From: a virus
DNA length: 55,529 nt
Virus record (IMG/VR): IMGVR_UViG_3300025030_000131
Span: 1 to 55,529 of that record
Reading direction: 5' to 3' (one strand)
A program made the position numbers and the translations under genes. Below, piece after piece: positions 4,907-12,790 of the stretch (its first letter is position 1; each line of letters opens with the position of its first letter). The notes below the pieces were generated by a model, which ran no database searches, was not told the DNA's origin, and saw only the letters and a list, made by a program, of their open reading frames with translations.

Positions 4907-5269
4907 ATGACAAAAACAAAAAACACAGGACGTGGCATATCCACCCGTAAGCGGGAAATCCGCGACGCTCTCATGGGTAAAAAAACCGAAACTCAAATCA
5001 TGCTTGGTGAAATTAAGATAATGATGGGGGGTGGCACATTGGAATATCATACTTGGTTTGATCGTACATATAAACTTCGTGCCGCAGGGGATCAGGAAAA
5101 GTACGAGCAGGTGATCCGCAGGAAATACCTGTACCTGCTGAAAAAGACTCAAGTCCCATCCCCTGCCCCACTTCCAATAACTGACCACCTCCCACCCCTG
5201 ACTGCATCCAATGTCCTGAGTGATTGGATGTGCGCCAACTGGCATTTGATCCCGGAAGTGAGCTTCTAA
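4907..5269 (+). CDS. Hypothetical basic protein
   Basis: 120 residues from ATG 4907, chosen because AAGAAGGA lies just upstream; an in-frame ATG at 4889 has no ribosome-binding site. The N-terminal half is Lys/Arg-rich (GRGISTRKREIRDALMGKK), the C-terminal half Pro-rich with a final ANWHLIPEVSF. No family recognised. First gene behind the promoter at 4829; its stop shares one base with the next start (TAATG). Confidence 0.65.
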   Translation: MTKTKNTGRGISTRKREIRDALMGKKTETQIMLGEIKIMMGGGTLEYHTWFDRTYKLRAAGDQEKYEQVIRRKYLYLLKKTQVPSPAPLPITDHLPPLTASNVLSDWMCANWHLIPEVSF

Positions 5270-6477
5270 TGGCACTCGATCACACTTCCATCAGCCCTGA
5301 CCTGACTTTCAGGCAGTCCGAGATCGATCCCGTTATCCGTGATTATGTCTGCGCCGTCTGTCATCTCGACCTGGCTGTTCAATACATCCCCAACCATGAG
5401 CGGGTATTCATCGTTTGCCCCGATCATGGGAATGTCTGCCTAAGCGGTCGCGTCATGCGCTCCACGGTCTCGATCCAGATGGAAAACTCCGTCCGTGATT
5501 ATTACACCATGTTATCCGCTCTCCCCGACCTGTTTGGCAATATCTGGATGAACGGCATCCCTCGCGACCAGGCCTCTCGGATCGCGCATGTGTCTGTTTG
5601 CGCCCTGTGCGGGAGTCCTCTGGCTATGCAGTGTATTTGGGATGAGGATAAGCGTAAGATCCTGCCCGATATAGTCAGCCTGATGTGTTCCTACTCGCAT
5701 GGCAATGTTGGCCTGAACGGGATTGGATTCGTCCATCAATCGGATTACATTTTCGTCCCGCCCGTTGAGATACGCAGGGTAGAAAGACTCCGCCGGGATC
5801 TTCCCCAAAAACAACCATTGGATTTTAGCAAGCATCCGAAGTCTGCCGCCTTTGAAAAATTGGGCGTAATTTCCTTTGGGAACGGGCTGGAGTCCAACAG
5901 GAATGGCTCTGACCATTTTCGGGTGATGGTATCCAACAGAAACTACCCTACCCTGGCGAAACAATTCGGAAAGGAACTCGCCCGGCTCACTGTCCGACTC
6001 CCATCCCCCTCCATCACTGCGTCCCTGCACACGTCTTTGGAGTGCTACCGCAAAGGAGCCATGATCGCAAAGGCTGTCCGTGTCGAGGATGGGTCGTTTC
6101 GGTGGGAATATTACAGGGACCCGGATACACATGAGATTGACATTCGGGGCGGCCGCTCCCTCACTTTGGCCGGCCTGAGAATGTCCAATAAAGGCGTTGA
6201 TCTGGATGTGCCCATTTATAAAGACTCGAAGGGCGAGGGTCATCCCCTGCAACGTGTGGCGCGTATGCGCCTGGTCATCCCGGAACTGGCTGAGTTGAAT
6301 GGATCGCCCGTTACCGGGTATTTTGAAATGTCATTCAAGGACGATGATACAACCGTTATTGAGGAAGGAGTCCGTATTGCAAAACAACAAGGGAATACCG
6401 AGGGGTTGATGTTGAACGAAACACCCCTGACCCTATCCCTGAGGGATGGGCGGGTATATATTCAAAAAGGAGAATAA
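5269..6477 (+). CDS. Hypothetical protein with zinc-ribbon N-terminus; possible recombination-directionality-factor-like domain
   Basis: 402 residues from ATG 5269, overlapping the previous stop by one base. The N-terminal 150 residues hold two Cys pairs of zinc-ribbon type (CAVCHLD with CPDHGNVC; CALCGSP with CSYSHGNV). From about residue 195, KLGVISFGNGLESNRNG leading to DHFRVMV, FGKELARLTVRLPS and a final TGYFEMSF strand recall a widespread phage family with RDF gp3-like features (GxIxxG followed by FRV strands). That link is weak. It may act on DNA or with the recombinase at 43.9-44.8 kb, but nothing here shows it. Confidence 0.5.
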   Translation: MALDHTSISPDLTFRQSEIDPVIRDYVCAVCHLDLAVQYIPNHERVFIVCPDHGNVCLSGRVMRSTVSIQMENSVRDYYTMLSALPDLFGNIWMNGIPRDQASRIAHVSVCALCGSPLAMQCIWDEDKRKILPDIVSLMCSYSHGNVGLNGIGFVHQSDYIFVPPVEIRRVERLRRDLPQKQPLDFSKHPKSAAFEKLGVISFGNGLESNRNGSDHFRVMVSNRNYPTLAKQFGKELARLTVRLPSPSITASLHTSLECYRKGAMIAKAVRVEDGSFRWEYYRDPDTHEIDIRGGRSLTLAGLRMSNKGVDLDVPIYKDSKGEGHPLQRVARMRLVIPELAELNGSPVTGYFEMSFKDDDTTVIEEGVRIAKQQGNTEGLMLNETPLTLSLRDGRVYIQKGE

Positions 6478-6478
6478 C

Positions 6479-6673
6479 ATGCCACAATCTCACACAGAGA
6501 CCAGAAACGGGATCACCGCCACCGTCTGGCCGTCCCCATTCAGCGCAGCCCAATGGTGCATTATCGTCACCAAAGGCGGCAATATGCTCACCGATACAGT
6601 GAGTGCGTCTGATCAAACAGACGCGGTAAACCTGGCTTTTGAAAAAGGGATTGAGCAGGGAATAGGAGAATAA
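6479..6673 (+). CDS. Hypothetical small protein
   Basis: 64 residues from ATG 6479 with AAAAAGGAG eight bases upstream; an upstream in-frame ATG at 6446 lies inside the previous gene. Contains a short strand-rich core (ITATVWPSPFSAAQWCIIVT) and an acidic helix near the end. Unknown function; placed between two larger early genes with almost no spacing. Confidence 0.65.
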   Translation: MPQSHTETRNGITATVWPSPFSAAQWCIIVTKGGNMLTDTVSASDQTDAVNLAFEKGIEQGIGE

Positions 6674-6674
6674 A

Positions 6675-7871
6675 ATGACTGACATAACCGTTATAGACGA
6701 ATTGGTATCAAAAAGGGACGCGGCGCGGAAGGAAGAAACCGCATCGAAGGAACAACGCACAGCACAGGCACAGGAGTCGATTGCCAACGATGCGCGGGAT
6801 GAAATCGGGAAGGACGGCCTGGGCTGGCTTCTGGATTATGGAAGGGAGTTGTTATCCGTGGACAGTAAAGGGAATGGGGTTTTTGAGTGGACTCTCTCCC
6901 CGAAAGGGATAAGGGAATTGAATATTTGCCCGGTCCAGATTGTGGCAGAAAGGCCTTTCGGCTGGCGGGCGGACTTTCGTTCGAATGAGGGCGTTCCCTT
7001 CCTATCCCTTCGCTTCGAGGTATTAAATTCAAATGGGATTTTCTCAACCATCCAAAATAAAGACGAGTGGTTGACCCGCGCCAGGGATGAGTATCAGCAC
7101 TATAACTCTCTCGTGGAGTATGAGGCGGCCCGGAAACTGACCGTCGAGGATGGGTATCCATTCAATGCGTACTATAACGAGGATGAGGAAAAGGCACGCC
7201 TGCATTATGAAAAACTATGCCAGACCGCGCCTGGCATGATGGAGTCGTGGGATAAGGAATACAAGGAATATCAGAAAGAGATCAATAAGATCAAGACCGA
7301 TAAACAGAAGACGGCCGAAGAGGAGTCCGCTCATCAGAAAGTGAAAGACTCCTATCGCAAGGCGTGGGGGGAATACAAAGCGGCTGCCCTCGCTGTCTAT
7401 GCCCACAATGAGAAGATTATCCAGGAGGCACAGGCGGAATTTCGAAAGACGGCCACTCTCTACGAATTGACTTATGGAGTCGTGGCCCTCGATGCGGATG
7501 AGAAATATGTCGAGACCCGTACCGTGTGGGTAAAGACGATGGGCACAAAGGAAGGCATGTTCACCCTGCTGGATGGGGACATTATCAAGTATCACCATCC
7601 CATATCCCTCCGCAAGGTCGAGGCCGGCACGGAGGATGGAGCCAGTTATGTCCACACGTTCTATCTGGCTGAAAATCCAAACGGAGTCCCTGGTTACAAC
7701 GCCCGCATACAATACCTGTTCGGGATCACCACCGAGGAGATGATCCGGGAATCCTTGACGGCCAGGGGCTTGAAGGAATATCCCGCCCAACCGGATAAGC
7801 CGGATGAATTGCAATGGTTCGAGGCGGAATTGATTCAGGGCGAGAAGTCCGAGGTTGAAGATGATCGATAA
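6675..7871 (+). CDS. Hypothetical protein with central coiled coil
   Basis: 398 residues. The first 60 residues and the region at about 195-265 are rich in Glu, Lys and Ala with heptad-like spacing (KEYKEYQKEINKIKTDKQK), predicting coiled coil; between them lies a globular part with PFGWRADFRSN. The C-terminal third holds strands (TLYELTYGVVALDADEKYV). I do not recognise the family. It overlaps the next gene, which starts at 7861, by 11 bases. Confidence 0.65.
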   Translation: MTDITVIDELVSKRDAARKEETASKEQRTAQAQESIANDARDEIGKDGLGWLLDYGRELLSVDSKGNGVFEWTLSPKGIRELNICPVQIVAERPFGWRADFRSNEGVPFLSLRFEVLNSNGIFSTIQNKDEWLTRARDEYQHYNSLVEYEAARKLTVEDGYPFNAYYNEDEEKARLHYEKLCQTAPGMMESWDKEYKEYQKEINKIKTDKQKTAEEESAHQKVKDSYRKAWGEYKAAALAVYAHNEKIIQEAQAEFRKTATLYELTYGVVALDADEKYVETRTVWVKTMGTKEGMFTLLDGDIIKYHHPISLRKVEAGTEDGASYVHTFYLAENPNGVPGYNARIQYLFGITTEEMIRESLTARGLKEYPAQPDKPDELQWFEAELIQGEKSEVEDDR

Positions 7872-8154
7872 GAAAAAGACTCCCCGCCCCTATTATGACC
7901 TGGCCCGGCTCGTTGCGATATACCGGGCTGTGGAAGAGTACAGGCAACAGCATGGGGGGGACAACCCCTCCATGCTGGATATTGTGAAGTTGGGACTGGC
8001 ATCCACGCCGGGAATGGTGTCTTATTATTACAGGCACATGCAGCGCATGGGGATGATAGGGCGCACCTTCCATCGATCCCGATCCGTACAGCTTCGCCCT
8101 TTGGAGGAAGCGGATCCGGCTATTTTGGAACATTTGAAAAAGGAAAAGGAATAA
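7861..8154 (+). CDS. LexA-type winged-helix DNA-binding protein
   Basis: 97 residues from ATG 7861, inside the end of the previous gene (GAGGTTGAAG upstream serves as ribosome-binding site). NPSMLDIVKLGLASTPGMVSYY followed by RHMQRMGMIGRTF and RSVQLRP follows the helix-turn-helix-wing order of the LexA DNA-binding domain (helix, SxPTV-like recognition helix, IxR wing). It lacks the LexA protease domain. Possible transcription regulator of early genes. Confidence 0.65.
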   Translation: MIDKKKTPRPYYDLARLVAIYRAVEEYRQQHGGDNPSMLDIVKLGLASTPGMVSYYYRHMQRMGMIGRTFHRSRSVQLRPLEEADPAILEHLKKEKE

Positions 8155-8157
8155 AAC

Positions 8158-8481
8158 ATGGCTACAATTAATTGGAATATGTCGAAACACGAATTTGAAT
8201 TGATCCTTAAGATAGCAGTTCGTGCCAGGGAACTAACAAAGGATACGGAAATTCACGCCAGGAAAGATACTCTTGAAATGGATGTCGCAGCCTGTCACCT
8301 GAATGGTTGCCCACTGCGATTGCAGGAGTTATTGGATGCCGACAATGGAAACTTTGCCCATGACGTATTTGGCATCCAAAAATATATTGACCGCAAGACC
8401 GGGAAGTTGATGGACTGTTTCGATCCCCGTTACTCTGTCCCGGAGAATGCGGTTGAGGAGGTATCCAATGAAAAAGTTTAA
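8158..8481 (+). CDS. DUF6874-like phage protein
   Basis: 107 residues, ribosome-binding AAAAGGAA upstream. MSKHEFELILKIAVRA, a D-x-A-x-C-H-x-NG-C-PL segment and LLDADNGNFAHDVFGI with DRKTGKLMDCFDPRY match a conserved small phage family that I know as DUF6874. No biochemical function is known to me. Its 3' end overlaps the next small gene. Confidence 0.65.
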   Translation: MATINWNMSKHEFELILKIAVRARELTKDTEIHARKDTLEMDVAACHLNGCPLRLQELLDADNGNFAHDVFGIQKYIDRKTGKLMDCFDPRYSVPENAVEEVSNEKV

Positions 8482-8626
8482 GGCCGTTTGGGTGGACGGG
8501 GATGGTAAGGTTGTCCTGGGCGTATTGACCAATCTTGTGAACGCAGGGGATGAGGCGCGTTCCAAGTCGGCTATGGGTTTTTTGGCCTGGGTGCAGGATG
8601 AGGAAAATAATAAGGTGGAGATATGA
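8468..8626 (+). CDS. Small hypothetical protein
   Basis: 52 residues from ATG 8468, preceded by a strong GAGGAGG. It overlaps the end of the previous gene by 14 bases and its own TGA overlaps the next ATG (ATGA at 8623-8626). Sequence starts MKKFKAVWVDGDGKVVLGVL and ends in an acidic tail. Position, ribosome-binding site and coupling make it a likely real gene; unknown function. Confidence 0.65.
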   Translation: MKKFKAVWVDGDGKVVLGVLTNLVNAGDEARSKSAMGFLAWVQDEENNKVEI

Positions 8627-8814
8627 TCCAGCCCATACGTCCCGACCCGGACGAGGAAAAAGCCGTCGAAATAGGTACTTACAAGGGATACACCTTGATC
8701 CTGACCAGCAAGGAGCGCATCCTTGTATTGATCTATGATTTGACGTATCCCGCCTATACCCTGCCGGATGCCAAGAAGCTGGTGGATGATCTTATGGATT
8801 CTCGCAAGAATTGA
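8623..8814 (+). CDS. Small hypothetical protein
   Basis: 63 residues, translationally coupled to the preceding gene by ATGA. Two short strands (GTYKGYTLILTSKERILVLIYD) followed by an amphipathic helix (LPDAKKLVDDLMDS). Last gene of the early run; a promoter and an sRNA-like unit follow. Confidence 0.65.
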   Translation: MIQPIRPDPDEEKAVEIGTYKGYTLILTSKERILVLIYDLTYPAYTLPDAKKLVDDLMDSRKN

Positions 8815-8822
8815 AATGGGGG

Positions 8823-8851
8823 TTGCAAATTTTTTCTTTCACCTGTATAAT
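8823..8851 (+). promoter_or_regulatory. Sigma70-type promoter of a short untranslated unit
   Basis: TTGCAA (8823-8828), 17-base spacer, TATAAT (8846-8851). A transcript would begin near 8858 and meet a terminator 60 bases later without an open frame. Confidence 0.7.
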
Positions 8852-8857
8852 CCCTGT

Positions 8858-8917
8858 TGGATGCAGTGACAGAAATGTCACTACCAACCGGGATCCTATA
8901 TCTCGGTTGGTTTTTTT
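8858..8917 (+). ncRNA. Candidate small RNA (two hairpins)
   Basis: From the expected start, AGTGACA (8865-8871), GAAA tetraloop and TGTCACT (8876-8882) form a perfect hairpin, immediately followed by a terminator hairpin. No start codon with a ribosome-binding site lies inside. It may be a phage regulatory RNA or an attenuated leader of the helicase gene. Confidence 0.5.
8884..8917 (+). terminator. Rho-independent terminator
   Basis: CCAACCG (8884-8890) pairs with CGGTTGG (8904-8910), followed by seven T residues (8911-8917). Confidence 0.85.
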
Positions 8918-8918
8918 A

Positions 8919-8948
8919 TTGACACAATCAGCCAAGTCGTGATAGGAT
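8919..8948 (+). promoter_or_regulatory. Promoter of the replication genes
   Basis: TTGACA (8919-8924), 18-base spacer, TAGGAT (8943-8948), directly after the terminator and about 45 bases before the helicase start (8994, with TAGGAG upstream). Confidence 0.6.
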
Positions 8949-8993
8949 AGCAGGCATAATACATATAGCATCCACTATATAGGAGATTAGATC

Positions 8994-11984
8994 ATGATAG
9001 CAATACCCGACCTGCAATGGTCAACAGCCAAAGAAATTCAAACAAAAAACGGTCCGCGCATGTTGCGAACCGCTGAGCCTACCCCCGATTTTTGGGAGTC
9101 CTGGCGCTCAAACAAAGATGCTCTTAAATTATTGGGAGTATCCTGTTCGCGCGATGAACGCTCCGGCGAATGGAAAATATGCTGGTGGCAGGAACTTACC
9201 GCCGAAACAAAACAGGAGCGCGCCGCATCGGTAGAGGCGTCGCGTGCCGTAAACGCAGAAATCGAACTTCCAAAACCGGATGGGCTGGATTACATGCCTT
9301 TCCAACGTGCCGGTATACGATATGCGCTTGATCGCCAAAATGTTCTAATTGCCGACGAAATGGGACTCGGTAAAACCGTAGAGACAATCGGCATTATCAA
9401 TGCAGACCCAGCCATTGCCAGCGTAGTTATTGTTTGCCCCAAATCCCTAAAGCTCAACTGGAAAAGGGAACTGGAAAAATGGCTTACCCGCCCGCTTTCG
9501 ATTGGTGTGGTAAACAATTCATGGCTCGCCTCAGATATTGTCATTCTGAACTATGAAGCGACTGGTAAATTTTCTGAACAACTCAAGGCGCATGAGTGGG
9601 ATGCGGTGATTGTAGATGAATGTTTTGTTGGAAATACTCTAATCGAAACCATCGAGGGTTCATGTCAAATAAAAGATTTACACCCTGGTATGCGCGTTGC
9701 GTCCTTCAATTTTTCAAGTAATGCGGTGGAATACAAAAAGATTTTGTATGTGAATCATCGACCAGCACCAAATATTTTATACAAAGTGGCTGGAAATGTA
9801 AGCACAGGCAACCATCCATATTATACAGAGGAGAGCGGTTATGTTAAGGCAAAGGAAATCTGTGGAAAGACTGTGCGAGCGTTGCGAAGTGTTATTTACA
9901 ACCCCGTCAAAGGGGAAGAATACCGCACGTTTTTGTTCGAGGAGATGCGTCAATATGGGAAACTCGTACGGCAAGAAACAAGTGCACAAAACGTACACGG
10001 CGACATGTCAGGAATGCGGGAAGGAGTTTATTCGAAGGGTTTTTGGACTCAGGTTTTGCAGTACGTATTGTTCTGCAATTTGGAGAGTAAGAACCATTAT
10101 CCATCCAGCCAAAAAGAACCCCAGCACTTTTCGAGAAAAAATTTCGAGCGGATTGAAAAGGGCTCATCACGAACGTCCTGGGTGGGCAAAAGAATCATCG
10201 AGGCGGATGAAAGAAAACAATCCAATGCTCAACGCCGACGCGCGCGAAAAAATGAAACAATCACTGACCGGGCGTACGTTTTTGGCGCGGGGAGGAAACG
10301 GAACGATTACGAGCCAACAAAAGAAACTTTTGAGCGCATTAGGATGGAGCGAGGATTGGTTAGAATATCCAATCAAGACGGCTTTAGCAAGCAAGAAATT
10401 CAAATCGCTTCCGAATTGCTACAAGGTGGACATAGCCAGCCCGAAACACAAATTAGCCATAGAGGTAGATGGCAAAACTCACAAACTGAAAAAATGGAAT
10501 TTTCTGGACAAACGAAAGACGGAGATTTTGAATTATTTAGGGTGGACGGTATTGAGATTTACGAACGAGGAAGTGGATCAGAATTTGAGCAGGTGTGCTC
10601 AGACGGTTTTGTCTACAATATCGAAGTAGAGGACAATAACAACTATTTTGCAAATGGAATATTAGTCCATAATTGTCACTACATCAAAAACAGCAAGGCA
10701 CAGCGCTCTAAAAATGTAAAATCAATACCATCACGCAGAAAAATCAGATTGACCGGGACACCAATCGTCAATAGGCCGATTGAACTTTATAACATCATAG
10801 AAGATTTACATAATGGTTTTGGTTCGTTTTTCTCGTTTGCCAAACGCTATGCCGGCGCACACAAAAATGGCTTCGGTTGGGACTTCTCAGGTGCTCAAAA
10901 TCTGGATGAACTGCAAAAACGATTACGAGAAACAATCATGGTGCGCCGTTTGAAAAAGGATGTACTCACAGAACTCCCACGGAAAATCCGTCAGATTGTG
11001 GAGGTGGAAGCCGACACTCCCGCCGCAAAACGGGCGGTAAAATCAGAACAGACTCATGAATCTGCGTCCGAAGAGAGACTGTCAAATCTCCGCGTATCTG
11101 TTGAGTTAAGCAAGGCGGAATCAGAGGATGCGTATAAATCAGCAGTTGCACGCTTGACAGAGGCGTCGCAGGTTGATTTTACTGAAATGGCCCGCTTGCG
11201 CCACGATACTGCTATGGCAAAAGTTCCCGCTGTGATAGCGCATATTACAAACGCGCTGGATGACAATGACAACAAAATTATTGTCGCCATCCACCACCAC
11301 GATGTAGCCGCCGCGCTTATGGATGGCCTGGCAGAGTTCTTTCCGGTTATTTTGACTGGCGAAAATAGCGAACAGGAACGAACTGCATCAGTGGACTCAT
11401 TTCAAAACGATCCGAAGGTGCGCGTGTTTATCGGCTCGATCACTGCCGCAGGAGTTGGGATCACCCTGACAGCTTCCTCGCATGTAGTGTTTGCCGAATT
11501 AGACTGGGTGCCGGGGAATATCTCGCAAATGGAGGATCGCGCTCATCGTATTGGTCAAACCGAAACGGTACTGGTGCAGCATATCGTATTATCCGATAGC
11601 CTGGATGCACGGATGGCAAATGCGATTATTTCAAAACAAAATGTGATAGACAATGCGCTTGATATTAACCATCCCGAACGCTCCGCGCCGGTGTATGAGC
11701 CAAAAAATAAAAGCGCATCTCATGGAGCGTCAGTATCCGAAATAGAGAAAATTGCAGAGACATTATCAACCGAACAATGTGCAATGATACATAATCAATT
11801 GCGTTATCTCGCCGGCATGGATGCCGACCACGCCAGCAGCTTGAATGGAATTGGATTCAACAAAATAGATACGCAGATTGGTCATGACCTGGCCGGGCGT
11901 GAGTGGCTTACTCCTAAACAGGCTGCGCTTGGAATTAAAATCTGTAAGAAATACCATAAACAGTTGATTGATTGGAAGGCATAA
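8994..11984 (+). CDS. SNF2-family DEAD-like helicase/ATPase containing an intein
   Basis: 996-residue precursor. After removal of the intein (residues 210-560) the extein is 645 residues. Motifs: Walker A DEMGLGKT (about residues 120-127), motif II VIVDE joined after splicing to CHYIKN (a DECH box), motif III LTGTP (about 586), and in the second RecA-like domain GVGITLTAS and EDRAHRIGQ (about 847-855), all typical of SNF2/Rad54-type ATPases that translocate on duplex DNA. Phage members are usually linked to replication or recombination. The C-terminal 100 residues are an accessory helical domain. It is followed at once by initiator and loader-like genes, so a replication role is likely. Confidence 0.9.
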   Translation: MIAIPDLQWSTAKEIQTKNGPRMLRTAEPTPDFWESWRSNKDALKLLGVSCSRDERSGEWKICWWQELTAETKQERAASVEASRAVNAEIELPKPDGLDYMPFQRAGIRYALDRQNVLIADEMGLGKTVETIGIINADPAIASVVIVCPKSLKLNWKRELEKWLTRPLSIGVVNNSWLASDIVILNYEATGKFSEQLKAHEWDAVIVDECFVGNTLIETIEGSCQIKDLHPGMRVASFNFSSNAVEYKKILYVNHRPAPNILYKVAGNVSTGNHPYYTEESGYVKAKEICGKTVRALRSVIYNPVKGEEYRTFLFEEMRQYGKLVRQETSAQNVHGDMSGMREGVYSKGFWTQVLQYVLFCNLESKNHYPSSQKEPQHFSRKNFERIEKGSSRTSWVGKRIIEADERKQSNAQRRRARKNETITDRAYVFGAGRKRNDYEPTKETFERIRMERGLVRISNQDGFSKQEIQIASELLQGGHSQPETQISHRGRWQNSQTEKMEFSGQTKDGDFELFRVDGIEIYERGSGSEFEQVCSDGFVYNIEVEDNNNYFANGILVHNCHYIKNSKAQRSKNVKSIPSRRKIRLTGTPIVNRPIELYNIIEDLHNGFGSFFSFAKRYAGAHKNGFGWDFSGAQNLDELQKRLRETIMVRRLKKDVLTELPRKIRQIVEVEADTPAAKRAVKSEQTHESASEERLSNLRVSVELSKAESEDAYKSAVARLTEASQVDFTEMARLRHDTAMAKVPAVIAHITNALDDNDNKIIVAIHHHDVAAALMDGLAEFFPVILTGENSEQERTASVDSFQNDPKVRVFIGSITAAGVGITLTASSHVVFAELDWVPGNISQMEDRAHRIGQTETVLVQHIVLSDSLDARMANAIISKQNVIDNALDINHPERSAPVYEPKNKSASHGASVSEIEKIAETLSTEQCAMIHNQLRYLAGMDADHASSLNGIGFNKIDTQIGHDLAGREWLTPKQAALGIKICKKYHKQLIDWKA
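9621..10673 (+). other. Intein in helicase motif II
   Basis: 351 residues, in frame with the helicase, from Cys210 to Asn560. N-terminal block A CFVGNTLIET, block B GNVSTGNHPYYTE (TxxH-like), C-terminal blocks F and G VYNIEVEDNNNYF and NGILVHN followed by Cys, the nucleophile of the C-extein. The host protein is cut within the DECH box, a typical intein site because it is highly conserved. Between the splicing blocks (residues about 285-530) the in-frame sequence is Arg/Ser/Gln-rich and does not look like a folded homing endonuclease; the endonuclease is encoded in another frame of the same DNA. Confidence 0.92.
9841..10629 (+). CDS. Out-of-frame homing endonuclease (VSR/DUF559-like) nested in the intein
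   Basis: 262 residues in the +1 frame relative to the helicase, wholly within the intein, with its own GAGGAG seven bases before the ATG. Two zinc-finger-like CxxC...CxxxC units (CERCEVLF with FCSRRC; CQECGKEF with FCSTYC), then a NUMOD3-like stretch (GLKRAHHERPGWAKESSRRM, KMKQSLTGR), then a nuclease core with LAIEVDGKTHKLKKW and LNYLGWTVLRFTNEEV, resembling VSR/EDxHD-type nucleases. It would cut intein-free alleles and so spread the intein. Both frames stay open for 789 bases. Confidence 0.85.
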   Translation: MLRQRKSVERLCERCEVLFTTPSKGKNTARFCSRRCVNMGNSYGKKQVHKTYTATCQECGKEFIRRVFGLRFCSTYCSAIWRVRTIIHPAKKNPSTFREKISSGLKRAHHERPGWAKESSRRMKENNPMLNADAREKMKQSLTGRTFLARGGNGTITSQQKKLLSALGWSEDWLEYPIKTALASKKFKSLPNCYKVDIASPKHKLAIEVDGKTHKLKKWNFLDKRKTEILNYLGWTVLRFTNEEVDQNLSRCAQTVLSTISK

Positions 11985-11986
11985 AG

Positions 11987-12790
11987 ATGAAACTTTCAGA
12001 ATTTCTGTCAGATGTTGGTCGCCCTGTCGCGTTTTATCCAACCCTGGTGAAAGCCTTTGGGGATCGAAATGAGGCGATATTTATTTGCCAAATGGCCTAT
12101 TGGCGCGGCAAAGGTGAAAGTGAGGATGGCTGGATTTATAAAACTTCCGACGAAATAGAGGCCGAAACATCACTAACATATAAAGAACAAACCAACGTCA
12201 GAAACGGGCTGAAAAAGAAAGAATTGCTCAAGGAAAAACACGTCCGCACCGAGCATAAAATGTATTTTCGGGTCGATTGGGATAAGGTAAATTCTTTGTG
12301 GGGGCAGTTTACCGATGGTAAGGTGGTGCATATTACCAAAAGTAAACTGCCACCCTCCCCAAAGAAGGGTGGCAGTTTACCCGTTGGCATTTCGTTAAAT
12401 AGTAATACAGAGAATACAGCAGAGAATACAACAAAGATTAAAACCAGCGTGGAGAAACCCGCAAAACCACCGACACCGCCCGAAGTAAAGCTATTCCGGG
12501 AGGCGACTGGCCGATACCCCGCAAGATCATCATTTACAACCGTTGTAGATGCCATCCAAAAAATAGGAAAACGTCTGGGGCGGGATGTGATTTGTGATGA
12601 TCTCAAACCATTTTTGACAGATTGGACTGACCGTGGGTGGAATCCAATGAATCTAGCATGGTTGAAGGAATGGGCAGTAATTGGCTCGATTCCGACAAAT
12701 GGAAAGAAACCTGCTTTCCAACTGCGGGAGTCCGCGAACCGCGCCGCCCTTGCTACAATGAAATTTGACGATGAAGGGAATCTAATCTAA
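11987..12790 (+). CDS. DnaD-like replication initiation protein
   Basis: 267 residues from ATG 11987, three bases after the helicase stop. The N-terminal 110 residues form a winged-helix-like domain (FYPTLVKAFGDRNEAIFICQMAYWRG, TSDEIEAETSLTYKEQTNVR, KYFRVDWDKV-type wing), as in phage replication initiators; a low-complexity Ser/Thr/Lys linker (130-160) leads to a C-terminal domain with LFREATGRYPARSSF. Such proteins bind the origin and recruit the host replisome, which fits the absence of a phage DNA polymerase. Stop and next start share one base (TAATG). Confidence 0.65.
   Translation: MKLSEFLSDVGRPVAFYPTLVKAFGDRNEAIFICQMAYWRGKGESEDGWIYKTSDEIEAETSLTYKEQTNVRNGLKKKELLKEKHVRTEHKMYFRVDWDKVNSLWGQFTDGKVVHITKSKLPPSPKKGGSLPVGISLNSNTENTAENTTKIKTSVEKPAKPPTPPEVKLFREATGRYPARSSFTTVVDAIQKIGKRLGRDVICDDLKPFLTDWTDRGWNPMNLAWLKEWAVIGSIPTNGKKPAFQLRESANRAALATMKFDDEGNLI

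Noticed and set aside
4583-5275. A 230-codon minus-strand frame over the terminators and first early gene
   Set aside because: It crosses two strong plus-strand terminator hairpins and the promoter at 4829, has no ribosome-binding site, and its sequence shows no family.
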